64,000 nt of DNA from Scytonema sp. UIC 10036 (GCF_009725235.1 NZ_WJFC01000040.1:13848-77847), one strand, 5' to 3'; positions 19,523 to 28,590 are shown, counted from the stretch's first letter. Notes: generated by a model not told the origin, from the sequence alone. Numbers and translations are program-made.

Positions 19523-19966
19523 CTAGCATCCGTAGAGGTGGGTATAGATAGCCCACAATTGTTGCTCTATATTGGACAAGACAGTTGTCGTGGTTAGTGC
19601 GATCGCTGGCTGTGCATCCGCCACAACAGCTTGGAGTCTGGACAGGGATTGGTTCGGTCGGGGCGGATAAGCGGGGACAGCAACGACTCCAGCGTACAGG
19701 CACCCGAAAAATGCAGCAATGAATTCCAACCCAGACGGGTAGAGCAGTAAAGCACGCTCTCCACTTATGACTCCGTAACTTTGAAGCACGGCACCAATGA
19801 CCCGAGCTTGATAATCTAGTTCCCCATAAGTTAAATCAAATCCTTCTACCTCTCCATCAAGCAAAAAAGAATAGGCTTTCTGTTTAGGCTGGTGGAGTGC
19901 TCTCCAACGGAGAAGTTCGACTAACGTGGAAAACTCCACCGATAACTCGGAAAGGTTTTTGCCCAT
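19523..19966 (-). pseudogene. Fatty acyl-AMP ligase (FAAL) N-terminal fragment
   Basis: The first ~135 residues match the start of a FAAL/loading ligase: STLVELLRWRALHQPKQKAYSFL, LTYGELDYQARVIGAVLQ, GERALLLYPSGLEFIAAFFGCLYAGVVAVPAYPP and LQAVVADAQPAIALTTT. The family is ~580 residues or more, but this frame ends after 147. FAALs commonly initiate lipopeptide NRPS/PKS lines, so this may be the loading end of the same ruined cluster as the NRPS at 11868-13480. The stretch between it and petJ (19304-19522) holds no recognisable gene. Confidence 0.85.
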
Positions 19967-20135
19967 TTGTATAACTCCATTTTTACAACTTTTTATGTTT
20001 ATTTGGAGTAAAGGTCATTCTTTAACTAAGGCTCTTTAGTTGCGATTTTAAGAAATAGTTAGGAAATTTATTTTCACCTCTTTATAAAGCTTTCGAGCAG
20101 AAACTAAATTCTGGAGCTTGTACCACTTTACACTT

Positions 20136-20157
20136 GGTCACTGGTCACTGGTCACTG
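20136..20157. repeat. GGTCACT heptamer tandem repeat
   Basis: Three units of GGTCACT overlap the stop codon of the ammonia-lyase gene. An identical 22-base tract lies at 63216-63237, next to the stop codon of a response-regulator gene. Confidence 0.85.
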
Positions 20158-21100
20158 ATTTTAAATCCACATTACCACCAGTAATAATTACACCCACCTT
20201 AGCCCCTGGTGCTTTCACAACACCTTCTAGCAAAGCGGCGGCGGCTAGGACTCCTGTGGGTTCAACGACAATTTTGAGGCGTTCCCATAAAAAGAACATG
20301 GTGCGAATAATGGCTTCTTCAGATACGGTGACCATATCATCAACGTAATGCAATACTAGCGGGAAAGTAATTTTACCTAGATAGGGAGTCCGCGCACCAT
20401 CAGCAATGGTATCGGGATTGTCTACTGTTTGCAAAGTTTTGGTGTGAAACGAACGTGTTGCATCGTCAGCAAGGGCTGGTTCTACTCCAATGACCCGACA
20501 GTTGGGTAAAGCGGCTTTGGCTGCAATGGCAGAACCTGAGAGTATACCACCACCACCACAACACACTAAGAGTAAATCTAGTGTACCCACTTCTTCTATA
20601 AGTTCTTTGGCTGCTGTACCTTGTCCCGCTACGATATGAGGATGGTCGTAAGGAGGAATCAGTGTCAGCGCTTTTTCTTTTAATAAATTGTAGGCTAATT
20701 CTTCTCTGTTGGTTTGCTTGCGGTTGTACAAAATGACTTCAGCACCATAACCGCGAGTTGCTGCTAATTTAACAGATGGGACGTCATCTGGCATGGCAAC
20801 TGTGGTAGGAATTTTGAGGAGTTGTCCGGCGAGTGCTATTCCTTGAGCGTGATTTCCAGATGAAAAAGTGAGTACGCCTTTTTCTTTCTGTTCTTCTGAT
20901 AGTTGTGAGAGGGCGTTGTAAGCACCTCTAAACTTAAATGACCCCGTGCGTTGAAAGTTTTCGCATTTAAAGAATACCTGAGAGTGAGTGCGATCGCTAA
21001 CTGTTCTTGAGGTCAGAACAGGAGTGCGGTGAGCAACACCAGCCAACCGTTTGGCTGCGGCTTCTACATCAGCTATAGTGACGGCAAGATGTTGTGACAT
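20138..21100 (-). CDS. PLP-dependent threonine / 3-hydroxyaspartate ammonia-lyase-like enzyme
   Basis: This is a 320-residue fold-type II PLP enzyme. The PLP lysine is in FQRTGSFKFRGAYNAL (~54-69). SSGNHAQGIALA follows, the phosphate-binding glycine loop is CCGGGGILSGSA, and the C-terminal VEPTGVLAAAALLEG and IITGGNVDL close the core. It has no ACT domain, as in the serine racemase / threo-3-hydroxyaspartate dehydratase / catabolic threonine deaminase group. The ATG at 21100 (MSQHLAVTIADVEAAAKRL) is preferred to one 9 codons upstream. Location beside a siderophore-type cluster with a possible aspartate hydroxylase makes 3-hydroxyaspartate an attractive substrate, but threonine is equally possible. 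Confidence 0.85.
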   Translation of the reverse strand: MSQHLAVTIADVEAAAKRLAGVAHRTPVLTSRTVSDRTHSQVFFKCENFQRTGSFKFRGAYNALSQLSEEQKEKGVLTFSSGNHAQGIALAGQLLKIPTTVAMPDDVPSVKLAATRGYGAEVILYNRKQTNREELAYNLLKEKALTLIPPYDHPHIVAGQGTAAKELIEEVGTLDLLLVCCGGGGILSGSAIAAKAALPNCRVIGVEPALADDATRSFHTKTLQTVDNPDTIADGARTPYLGKITFPLVLHYVDDMVTVSEEAIIRTMFFLWERLKIVVEPTGVLAAAALLEGVVKAPGAKVGVIITGGNVDLKSVTSDQ

Positions 21101-21225
21101 TATAATAACCCAGTCAGCAATCCTCACACATTATAAGCACAAACCTGCTACATCTTGCCACAAAGCATCACCGTTCGTCTTCAATATCGCGTTACAATGA
21201 AGGCGTATGTGCTTCGAGAATGGCG

Positions 21226-21693
21226 ATGCCTGCTAAAGATATTTATCATAATGCTGTCAAATTTGCGTTGGTCAAGGATGGCTGGGATATTTTAACAGAA
21301 GATTATAATCTGGAGTATGGAGGCGATCGATTATACGTAAATATTGCAGCAGAAAAATCGCGCTTCGGCAGAAAAGCAAGGTCGAAAAATTCTTGTAGAA
21401 GTCAAAAGCTTCTTGGGTCGATCATTTGTTAATGACTTAGAGCAAGCTGTAGGTCAGTATGTCATTTATCTGATTTTGGGTAGGTTGGGTTGAGGAACGA
21501 AACCCAACATTATCGAGGCTTCCTTGGGTAACGCTATCGCTCTACCCAACCTACAATTATCCTTAACCGAACCGTATTGACCTATAAAAGTTATTTTCGG
21601 CGCAAGTTATCCCAAATGATTATCAATCGCAATCAGGTGAAGTTATTAATTGTGGATTCGGAAAACGAGGTGATTGTGCAATGGATAGATTAA
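21226..21693 (+). pseudogene. xisH: XisH family protein, frameshifted and interrupted by a repeat
   Basis: It begins MPAKDIYHNAVKFALVKDGW as in XisH, the fdxN-element excision controlling factor family with an endonuclease-like fold. The frame shifts near 21358-21366, after NIAAEKS. It then continues as GRKILVEVKSFLGRSFVNDLEQAVGQYVIYL in another frame. The gene is broken again by a 75-bp palindromic repeat (21480-21554). The C-terminus (NRNQVKLLIVDSENEVIVQWID) is recognisable up to the TAA at 21693, which overlaps the start of xisI as in intact pairs. Confidence 0.82.
21480..21554. repeat. GTAGGTTGGGTTGAGG palindromic repeat, copy inside xisH
   Basis: It starts with GTAGGTTGGG and ends with the complementary CCCAACCTAC, with an inner GAACGAAACCCAACA block. 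The same core recurs at 23440-23587 and inside the larger elements at 49345-49556 and 57545-57682. Confidence 0.85.
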
Positions 21694-22019
21694 AGCGTCA
21701 TCGAGAAATCGTCCAGAAAATTCTCACAGAGTATCATCAGCTCAATGAAAAATCTAGCTCTACAACTGAAAGTGCCTTAGCCTTTGATGAGGTACACGAT
21801 CGGTACCTTATACTATTGATGGGTTGGCACAAAGATGAGTGGATTAAAAGTGTCATGATTCATATCCGTTTGCAAGATAACAAGATTTGGATTGAGGAGG
21901 ATTGGACAGAGGATGGCGTGGCGACAGATTTGTTACGGAATGGTATCGCACGAGAGGAAATTGTTTTAGCGTTTCATCCACCTCATGTTAGACAGTATAG
22001 TGAGTTTGCGAGCGCTTGA
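21681..22019 (+). CDS. xisI: XisI family protein
   Basis: This is a 112-residue protein of the XisI family (MDRLKRHREIVQKILTEYHQL; HLLGWHKDEW-like LMGWHKDEWIKSV; KIWIEEDWTEDGVATDLL; IVLAFHPPHVRQYSEFA). Together with XisH it was described as required for fdxN element excision in Anabaena heterocysts. Many cyanobacteria carry multiple xisHI pairs of unclear function, often viewed as toxin-antitoxin-like. It overlaps the xisH 3' end by 13 bases. The partner is broken here, so this copy may be an orphan. Confidence 0.93.
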   Translation: MDRLKRHREIVQKILTEYHQLNEKSSSTTESALAFDEVHDRYLILLMGWHKDEWIKSVMIHIRLQDNKIWIEEDWTEDGVATDLLRNGIAREEIVLAFHPPHVRQYSEFASA

Positions 22020-22029
22020 TTTGTGCGCT

Positions 22030-23232
22030 CTAGACAAATTTCTGAATAAACTCATACATTAAATCGACTCTACCCTTTCGTAACATGGCTGGGTCTAGTC
22101 TTTCTGTTGTATTGCAGGTCATAAGAATAACTAACTGCTGTTGTATTTGAATGCCTGAATCTTCAATCACACTTTGATATAAAGTGCCATCTAACAAACT
22201 CAAAATGTGTTCTGTTTTGTTACTGTACTGAGCAACTTCACTTGCACGGTCTTGCGCTAAATTATCAGCTTCATTAATGATAATACAAATTTTTTCTAAG
22301 TAGGTTGGAGGGACAAAGTTGGCGATCGCATCATGATCCAAAATAAAAATCACATACCCTAAAGGCATCAAAATTTCTTTTGCCACTGCTTGCGTCCAAG
22401 CTGTTTTCCCCGTTCCCGGTTCTCCATGTACCAAAACAGCTAGCTGATTTTGGTTCAGAATTGCTTGCTGTACTGTATCGGTAAAGCTTTGAATATCTGG
22501 TGGAAAACTGCGAATGGGAAACTGGCTGTGAACCTTACCAACACGGCTTTGATAACCACTCAGCATCACTGCTAAATCATAAGTTGCTTTATTAATCAGT
22601 GGTGCTAAATTTTTTGCCATGATAGTATATTGCCGCCTGCCGCGATCGTAAGCATCGATTTGCAACCAAACATCATGCTTGCTCCAGTATGCATAAACTG
22701 TGTTAACAACATCCAATCGTTCCCAATTGACAAACTTTTCTGTAGGAAAATAAAAGTCTCGTTCTAAATAATGCTGCGTAATAATATCCGGACATTTTAA
22801 TAAATCTAAAACCCGCAATACAGTAATTTCTTGAAGCCGATTCAAAACGTAATCAATAGGTATGCTGTTGCGACTGACAAAATGAACAATAGGTGTTTCC
22901 GTACTGAGGACATCTTTATAGCGATGATCTGGTGTGAGGGGGTCGGGTGTGATATAGTTCCAAAATTTTTCTACTTCATAATGTGTATTGTCAGAAACAA
23001 CATTTAATAAGTTAGCCCACCAAGTATAATTATTTCTTCCTAAAATCTCAGCCACGCTACTTGCCAGATTCAAACTTTTTTGAGTCAGTTCTTTCGTATC
23101 GTTATGTAATAAATGCAAAACAAACTCCCAGTCCAACTCTCGGTGAAAGGGACGCCACCCACTTTCCAGTAAACTTTGACGATTGCTATTAATGGGAGTG
23201 CCTTCACGGTGTCTGTAGTAATCAAAATCCAT
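22030..23232 (-). CDS. AAA+ family ATPase next to an RNA ligase
   Basis: This is a 400-residue protein. The N-terminal ~250 residues belong to no family I recognise. The C-terminal AAA+ module has a Walker A HGEPGTGKTAW, a Walker B-like KICIIINEADNLAQ (NE in place of the usual DE), sensor-1 QQLVILMTCNTTERLDP and the LRKGRVDLMYEF arginine region. The ATG at 23232 (MDFDYYRHREGTP) is chosen over 23328 because the upstream extension is low-complexity. No clear ribosome-binding site supports either. It lies 380 bases downstream of, and codirectional with, the RNA ligase gene. Confidence 0.8.
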   Translation of the reverse strand: MDFDYYRHREGTPINSNRQSLLESGWRPFHRELDWEFVLHLLHNDTKELTQKSLNLASSVAEILGRNNYTWWANLLNVVSDNTHYEVEKFWNYITPDPLTPDHRYKDVLSTETPIVHFVSRNSIPIDYVLNRLQEITVLRVLDLLKCPDIITQHYLERDFYFPTEKFVNWERLDVVNTVYAYWSKHDVWLQIDAYDRGRRQYTIMAKNLAPLINKATYDLAVMLSGYQSRVGKVHSQFPIRSFPPDIQSFTDTVQQAILNQNQLAVLVHGEPGTGKTAWTQAVAKEILMPLGYVIFILDHDAIANFVPPTYLEKICIIINEADNLAQDRASEVAQYSNKTEHILSLLDGTLYQSVIEDSGIQIQQQLVILMTCNTTERLDPAMLRKGRVDLMYEFIQKFV

Positions 23233-23439
23233 GATTTTTAATGATGCAGCAGTGTTAATATTACGTCTTTTTTTATGTAAGAGATTGGTAGAAGCGATCG
23301 TTATGGATGTTTGGCTTTTTGTATACAAACTTGCATGGCGTTATTTCTACCTCAGAACCTTGTAACATTGTATCTATATTTAACACTACTTGCACCAGCA
23401 ATACTTAAGATTTAAGTAAATTTTATTGAATAAGATGAC

Positions 23440-23587
23440 GTAGGTTGGGTTGAGGAACGAAACCCAACACAATAATATATTTGTTGGTTTTGCTGTTACG
23501 TCGAAATAATGATATGCGTAATTTTTACTGAAAAACCTAACCGAATGGAATCTTTGTTGGGTTTCGCTGTCGCTCAACCCAACCTAC
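23440..23587. repeat. GTAGGTTGGGTTGAGG palindromic repeat
   Basis: The outer arms are GTAGGTTGGGTTGAGG...CTCAACCCAACCTAC and the inner arms GAAACCCAACA...TTGTTGGGTTTC, with an AT-rich centre. It fills most of the gap between the RNA ligase and AAA+ genes. Confidence 0.85.
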
Positions 23588-23612
23588 CATTCCTCTTCAT
23601 ACTTTATCCTGA

Positions 23613-24605
23613 TTAATGTAATTCTGTTCCTTCATTGCGAAGTAAATATCTGTCACTAATCAATTTCAGCACAACCCTACCTATTTCAGGATGGTGTCTT
23701 TCAACAGTAGGTTGCACAACAACACCTTCCATTATACAGTCTGGGCTGAGTGTACTATTGGCATTGTTAAATTGTGACACCACCTCCCAACTGTAAGCAC
23801 CCGTATAAAGCACAGGGACTCTTGGTAAAGAAAATTCTTCACAAAAAGCAACAAAATCGCTGTAATTGAGAAACTGCTTGTCCTGACACACAGCAAATAA
23901 AGCTAGCCCTATTTTGCCATTTGGTAAACCGTATTTAATATCTTGCACACCATAGATTTCTCCAAAAACTTGAGTTAGAGGTGGAAGTTTGTGTAAAGCA
24001 AGATTCTCGTAGTAAGCACGAATATAAACGAGATTTTTATTAACCTCATGATTTTTCCAAAAGTAGTTATGGCTACCAATACGAGTATTGCCATCAGCAT
24101 CTACTAATACTGTGAAGTTAGTTCCGTGTAGCTTTTCCGTGACGACTACTTCCTCGCCTTCAATCAATATGTCTTTGTAGCGCTTGAGATGTTCTGGGCT
24201 GGGAAATTTATAATGCCCGATATGACTCTCCATTTCCCCACGCATTCCTTGAGGAATTGGGTATTCATATTTAGTAACACCGAAATGTTCGGTATAATCA
24301 TCCCCAGTATTGCCTGTAAAATTCTCCCCTACAGGAATGAGCAAGCCTTCAGAAAAAATGCCCCTTAGTTTAGCTGCACGAAGTTTTTTGGAGTAGTAAG
24401 GACGAATTCCAAATTTATCAAGATGTTCTTCTGGTATAACACTATCAATAGGGAAGTAAAAGGCAAAATCTCTAGGTTTAAAGTTTCCTTTTGCGCTAAT
24501 AACTTGATATGCCATTGCTTCCAAAGTTATAATATCAAGTCTATCAGCGTTGGGGTGAGGAGTCACACTCTTGATTTCAACAACTTCAACTTTAAATATG
24601 CTCAT
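23613..24605 (-). CDS. RNA ligase (DraRnl / DRB0094-like family)
   Basis: This is a 330-residue ATP-dependent RNA ligase. The N-terminal ~120 residues form an OB-like module (FKVEVVEIKSVTPHPNADRLDII). The nucleotidyltransferase domain then shows motif I with the adenylated lysine VTEKLHGTNFTV (~160-171), motif III VFGEIYGVQDIKYG, motif IV MEGVVVQP and motif V VLKLISDRYL. This family seals nicked RNA (3'-OH/5'-PO4) in repair. An AGAGG lies just upstream of the ATG. Its neighbour is an AAA+ ATPase. The pair may act together in RNA or tRNA repair, which is an inference from adjacency. Confidence 0.9.
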   Translation of the reverse strand: MSIFKVEVVEIKSVTPHPNADRLDIITLEAMAYQVISAKGNFKPRDFAFYFPIDSVIPEEHLDKFGIRPYYSKKLRAAKLRGIFSEGLLIPVGENFTGNTGDDYTEHFGVTKYEYPIPQGMRGEMESHIGHYKFPSPEHLKRYKDILIEGEEVVVTEKLHGTNFTVLVDADGNTRIGSHNYFWKNHEVNKNLVYIRAYYENLALHKLPPLTQVFGEIYGVQDIKYGLPNGKIGLALFAVCQDKQFLNYSDFVAFCEEFSLPRVPVLYTGAYSWEVVSQFNNANSTLSPDCIMEGVVVQPTVERHHPEIGRVVLKLISDRYLLRNEGTELH

Positions 24606-25509
24606 AACTTACCTCTTTACATAAGCATCATATTTTGAAATAGTTTTTTATATGGCACAATGAAATATCACTGGGAATTATCCACAGCTTTAAATAAGGA
24701 TGAAGGATAAAGGATTAAGGATACAAAATCGCCTCAAAGACGCGCATGAGGGTGGCTTACCTACGTAATATTTCAAAGATTAAATAGGAATCCAAAACTT
24801 TAGTTAAGCGAGCGTAAAGTGGTACAATACCTCGTTCGCATAGCGGATTTGATATGATGCAGTACAATATTTTTATAATACACATACTACATGAATGTCA
24901 AGCAGCACTTTTTTTCACCATACAAAAGTATCTTCTCTCTTAAGTGGAGCGATCGGGTGCGACAGTTCGCCAAATAATTCAGCATTCTTCAGGATGCATG
25001 GGAAATTTCTGGAATCCAAAAAAGATGGCGTGTATAATAGAAATACCTACATATCCATAGTGGATGACCAGAGCGATCATCTGTTATCGAATGTTGGTTC
25101 CGACAAACAGGCATCGACTAACTGTCGATTACAGGGCAAGCTACGGCAAACAATGATACCTTGTAGGTCAGATGACCCCTCAGATCCGTCAAAAACCTTG
25201 CGCTATCAGTTCTCCTGTCCTTAAGGGCGTAAATCCCTAAGTTTGCCCAGGTTTTGAGTAGCGCATCTTAAAATTAACGTGAGTTCGACGAAGCCAAAAC
25301 AGACCTCACCCCAAACCCCTCTCCTCCTAGGAGAGGGAGGTCTATCGAACTCACGTTAAAATTAAGGACAGTAAAACATAGCAATCCTATCTAATTTGTG
25401 AAAAAATCTCAGTACTGTAGGGTGGGCTGTAGCCCTACCTACGTGTATTTCAAAAATCAAATAGGAGTGTTATGGAATAGTTTTAGTTATAAAAGTAGTC
25501 AAAAGCCCC
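24606..25509. other. Gene-poor region upstream of hicB
   Basis: There is no recognisable gene in 900 bases. One open frame (24895-25224, +) has no family resemblance and looks accidental. The stretch contains heptamer-like AAGGATA/AAGGATT units (24702-24721) and an inverted-repeat element at 25268-25365. A promoter for hicBA is expected near its right end. Confidence 0.5.
25268..25365. repeat. 98-bp inverted-repeat element (AACGTGAGTTCGA ends)
   Basis: The left arm AACGTGAGTTCGA (25276-25288) is mirrored exactly by TCGAACTCACGTT (25345-25357), and the match extends into TTAA-rich flanks. The interior carries the common CCCCAAACCCCTCTCC / GGAGAGGGAGG palindromic repeat. It is MITE-sized. Confidence 0.75.
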
Positions 25510-25716
25510 ATGCGGTATCTCGTTAAATTGCTTAAAACTGAAGAAGGATACGCTGTTTGGTGTCCAGCCTTGCGTGGATGTTGTTCTCAAGGTGAAACGG
25601 AGGCAGAGGCTTTAGAAAATATTAAGATTGCAATTCAAGAGTACTTGGAAGTTGTTGAGGAACTGAACCAGGAAGGAGAATCATATTACGTGGATCTGGA
25701 GGTTGGCGTTGCCTAA
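25510..25716 (+). CDS. hicB: HicB family antitoxin
   Basis: This is a 68-residue protein with the HicB partial RNase-H-like fold: MRYLVKLLKTEEGYAVWCPALRGCCSQGETEAEALENIKIAIQEYL is the standard pattern (shown in outline; residues 1-46). No C-terminal DNA-binding domain is apparent, which is common in cyanobacterial short HicBs. It precedes and overlaps hicA by 14 bases. The antitoxin-first order is frequent in cyanobacteria. It should neutralise the HicA mRNA interferase. Confidence 0.93.
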   Translation: MRYLVKLLKTEEGYAVWCPALRGCCSQGETEAEALENIKIAIQEYLEVVEELNQEGESYYVDLEVGVA

Positions 25717-25921
25717 ACTACCTGGTATTGCACATCAAAGAGCAGTCAAAGCTTTTGAGAAAGCCGGTTTCCAAGTAGTGAGACAAAGTAAACACATAAT
25801 CATGAGTAATGGTGAAACGGTAATTGTTATTCCCAGACATGACCCCATTAATGCTTATACAATGGGCATTATTGTTCGAGATGCGGGTCTGACAATTGAA
25901 CAATTTGTCGAGTTACTGTAA
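25703..25921 (+). CDS. hicA: HicA family mRNA-interferase toxin
   Basis: This protein of about 70 residues has a double-stranded RNA-binding-like fold. It contains KAFEKAGFQVVRQSKHIIMSN with the catalytic-type His in SKHIIM, followed by IPRHDPINAYTMGIIVRDAGL. There is no ATG: the start is TTG at 25703 or, with GGAGG six bases before it, TTG at 25709. Overlap with hicB implies translational coupling, which suits a toxin made only alongside its antitoxin. Confidence 0.9.
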   Translation: MALPKLPGIAHQRAVKAFEKAGFQVVRQSKHIIMSNGETVIVIPRHDPINAYTMGIIVRDAGLTIEQFVELL

Positions 25922-26509
25922 CGTGAGTATCCGGTGACACAGGCGCTTCAGCAAAGGATTATCGTGACTGATAACTAAAATACCAATACCAATTTGACGT
26001 GCGTAGTCAATAACTGCACGCCAAATCAGTGCTTGGGTATTTGCATCTAGCATAGCAGTCATTTCGTCAGCAATCAGGTAGCGAGTTCGCAATCCTAAAG
26101 AACGAGCAACGGCTACTCGCTGGAGTTCACCGCCACTTAATTCATGGGGAAAACGATTGAGCCAACTAGGGTGAATGCTGAGTGCTTGGAGCAATTCTGG
26201 TGATGGAGCCTGTCCTTCTTGAAGAATCTTTCCAATCCGCCACCGGGGATTCATAGCCAGTTCAGGATTTTGGAAAATCAGTTGCACGGGAAAGTAGCCT
26301 CTGCGAGGTAAAGGCTGCTCCTCTACAGTGACATGACCCTTTGTAGGTTGGATATACCCTGCTAGAATCTTACCCAAAGTTGTTTTGCCAAGACCACTTG
26401 CTCCACTTAAACCCAAAATTTCACCAGAAGAGACTTCTATACTAAAGTCCCGAAATATCCAAGGCTTGTTTCGTTCATAGCGAAACGATAACTGTTCACC
26501 CTTCAGCAT
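25913..26509 (-). CDS. ABC transporter ATPase, Nik/Opp/Dpp type (second ATPase, NikE/DppF-like)
   Basis: This is a 198-residue ATPase with Walker A GASGLGKTTLGK, Q-loop LIFQNPELAMNP, signature LSGGELQRVAVARSL, Walker B RYLIADEMTAMLD and switch His VISHDNPLL. It lacks the ~60-residue C-terminal oligopeptide-binding extension of OppF/DppF, which suits the short NikE-like members. It overlaps the preceding ATPase gene by 14 bases. The corresponding permease genes (45891-47743) lie 18.5 kb to the right in the orientation expected for one operon. Confidence 0.88.
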   Translation of the reverse strand: MLKGEQLSFRYERNKPWIFRDFSIEVSSGEILGLSGASGLGKTTLGKILAGYIQPTKGHVTVEEQPLPRRGYFPVQLIFQNPELAMNPRWRIGKILQEGQAPSPELLQALSIHPSWLNRFPHELSGGELQRVAVARSLGLRTRYLIADEMTAMLDANTQALIWRAVIDYARQIGIGILVISHDNPLLKRLCHRILTLQ

Positions 26510-27426
26510 GGATACACCTCACAAAAGCATATTGTATTTGACGAAGTTGAGGTCTTGCTTTGAGACAATCATCTGTTACACGGGAGCAGCGATCGCCAAA
26601 CAAACACCCTGTTGGAAGTGCGTCGGGGTTTGGCTGTGCGCCCGGTACTGGAATGAAATCATTTTGTGGAAGACTTCGCCACAGAGCCTGAGTGTAAGGA
26701 TGATGCAGGTTGCCTTGAGTAAAATTATCTCTATAAGTAATTTCCACAGTAGTGCCTGCATAAAAAACTGCTATCTTATTAGCAATTTGTAAAGCGGCTT
26801 CCAAGTCGTGGGTAATCAAAATAACGCCTTTTCCTGCTGTTGCTAGTTCCCGCAAATGGTTAAGCGTCTCTGCAATGAGTTCGGGGTTAAGACTGGAGGT
26901 TGGTTCATCAGCAATGACTAAATCGGCTTTTCCTATCGCTGCTGTTGCTACCAAAACTCGCCTTGCCATTCCTCCTGAGATTTGAAATGGGTAGCGGTGT
27001 TTGACTTCAGAGTCAAGCCCGTAGCGAGAGAACACGCGCTCGACAGACCGTCACACCATTAGCTGTAGATACCCCACTTAATTGAGCAGCTCTAAGCACT
27101 TGGGTGCCTACTGACATTAAGGGGTCAAGGTAACTGACAGACTGCGGAATCAAAGCAATTTCCTTTCCACGCAGCGTTGCTTGACGTTCCAGTGTGAGTG
27201 GTTCACCTTTGAATAACATTGTGCCGCTTACCCGTGCATTATGAGGCAAAACTCCCAAGACAGCATGAGCTAGCAAACTTTTTCCAGAACCACTAGAGCC
27301 TACCACTGCTACAACTTCACCTGCATTGACCTCTAAATCGAGATCGACTATCGTAGTGAGTTGCTTTTGAGCCAAGCCCACTTCATACATGGTAAAGGTA
27401 ACGCTTAAGTTTTGAACTGATAACAT
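26496..27426 (-). pseudogene. ABC transporter ATPase, NikD/DppD-like, frameshifted
   Basis: The N-terminal part (27426-27013) has Walker A VGSSGSGKSLLAHAVLG and Q-loop ALIPQSVSYLDP. The C-terminal part (27035-26496) has signature ISGGMARRVLVATA, Walker B LVIADEPTSSLNP, switch ILITHDLEAAL and the OppD/DppD-like Cys-rich tail GCLFGDRCSRVTDDC. A single frame change near 27030 separates the two halves, between ...GVTVCRA and VFSRYGL. It is either a recent mutation or a sequencing error. Otherwise the protein is full length. Confidence 0.85.
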
Positions 27427-27865
27427 TCGCTTTCACATCGACAATGGTGTACAAGCGCTTTTCTGAGCTGACGTCATCCACTGGATGATTATACACTTCT
27501 TAAAAGCGATAAAACCAGGAAGATAATTCTTCCCAATTTACAATACCTTTGTCAATTTTGAAGAGAGGTAGTGGTAGTAAAGAGAGGTTAACTCTCAAGA
27601 AACACATCCGATAAAGTCTATGTAGCGAGGGTTGCCAGAAATTGTATGGGTGTAATCTATTCGGCTTTGGCATTGGCTGAGAGTTGTTGGTTAAGCTTTG
27701 TGCAAGTGTGAAAAGGAGGCAATTGTCGTGTTGTGGGTGAGTAGGGTGAGTGAATTGAGTGAGTTTTATGTATTTAGCGATAGCAGGATTTGTGTAAATG
27801 TGGTGCGTGTTATACAGGCGATCGCTTTGGCACAGAGAGTAAGGTAGTACTGAATAAACTTTAAC
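27427..27865. other. Non-coding stretch at the left boundary of the inserted block
   Basis: No gene is seen. It lies between the start of the NikD-like ATPase, where nikC should adjoin, and an IS remnant, so it should contain the left junction of the 18.5-kb block. No clean target duplication was recognised by eye. Confidence 0.4.
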
Positions 27866-28590
27866 TTACTTAGTACTAGATGGTCATTTTGGTAACAATA
27901 ATGCCTTGCAAATGACTCGCTCTGTTAATTTGCACCTAATTTCCAAGCTACGCCACGATTCGGCATTATACATCCCCTATCAGAAAACTGACTCCAACAA
28001 GCGTTCTCGTCGTAAATACGGTGAGAAAATTGATTACCGTCATCTTCCTCAACAATATTTGCGTCAAAGTCGTGTTGAGTCAGGTCTTCAAACGGATATT
28101 TATCAAGCGAATTTACTTCATAAAGAATTTGCCCAATATCTCAATGTAGTTATTTTAGTAAAAACTAATCTCACAACCCATGCTCGTAGCCATGTCATTC
28201 TATTTTCTAGTCACTTAGAATTGGATTATAACAAAATCATAGACTACTACAGTCTCCGTTTTCAAATAGAATTTAATTTCCGAGACGCTAAGCAGTTTTG
28301 GGGCTTGGAGGATTTTATGAACCTAAACCAAATTCCGGTGACTAATGCTGCTAACATGAGCCTTATTTATGGTCAACTTATCTTATGGTCTCCTAACTCA
28401 ATTTCGTTCCAGTCATCCCGGCTCTGGGATTGTTGACCTTAAGGCTTTCTATCGTGGTTTTCAATATGTCCAGGCAATGTTAAAAATGCTGACTGTTAAA
28501 CCAGAGCCTATTTTATTAACCCAGATTTTTGCCAAGCTTACCTCCTTGGGTCGCATTCATCCGCTTTCTACAGAAGTTCAACCCTCGTAA
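27866..28590 (+). pseudogene. DDE transposase remnant (IS4/IS701-like), 5'-truncated and frameshifted
   Basis: The coding similarity starts at LDGHFGNNNALQMTR (one catalytic Asp) and continues through YRHLPQQYLRQSRVESGLQTDIY, RSHVILFSSHLELDYNKIIDYY and FQIEFNFRDAKQFWGLEDFMN, which carries the catalytic Glu of the YREK-like region. A frame change near 28365 leads into VNLSYGLLTQF...FYRGFQYVQAMLKML...LGRIHPL. The first half of the transposase and any terminal repeats are gone. Confidence 0.8.

Noticed and set aside
19342..19551. Small open frame between petJ copy 1 and the FAAL fragment
   Set aside because: The first 40 codons look vaguely coding, but the 3' half overlaps the FAAL fragment on the other strand and no family is recognised.
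24895..25224. 109-codon open frame upstream of hicB
   Set aside because: It has no recognisable family, no ribosome-binding site and atypical composition in a repeat-rich gap.
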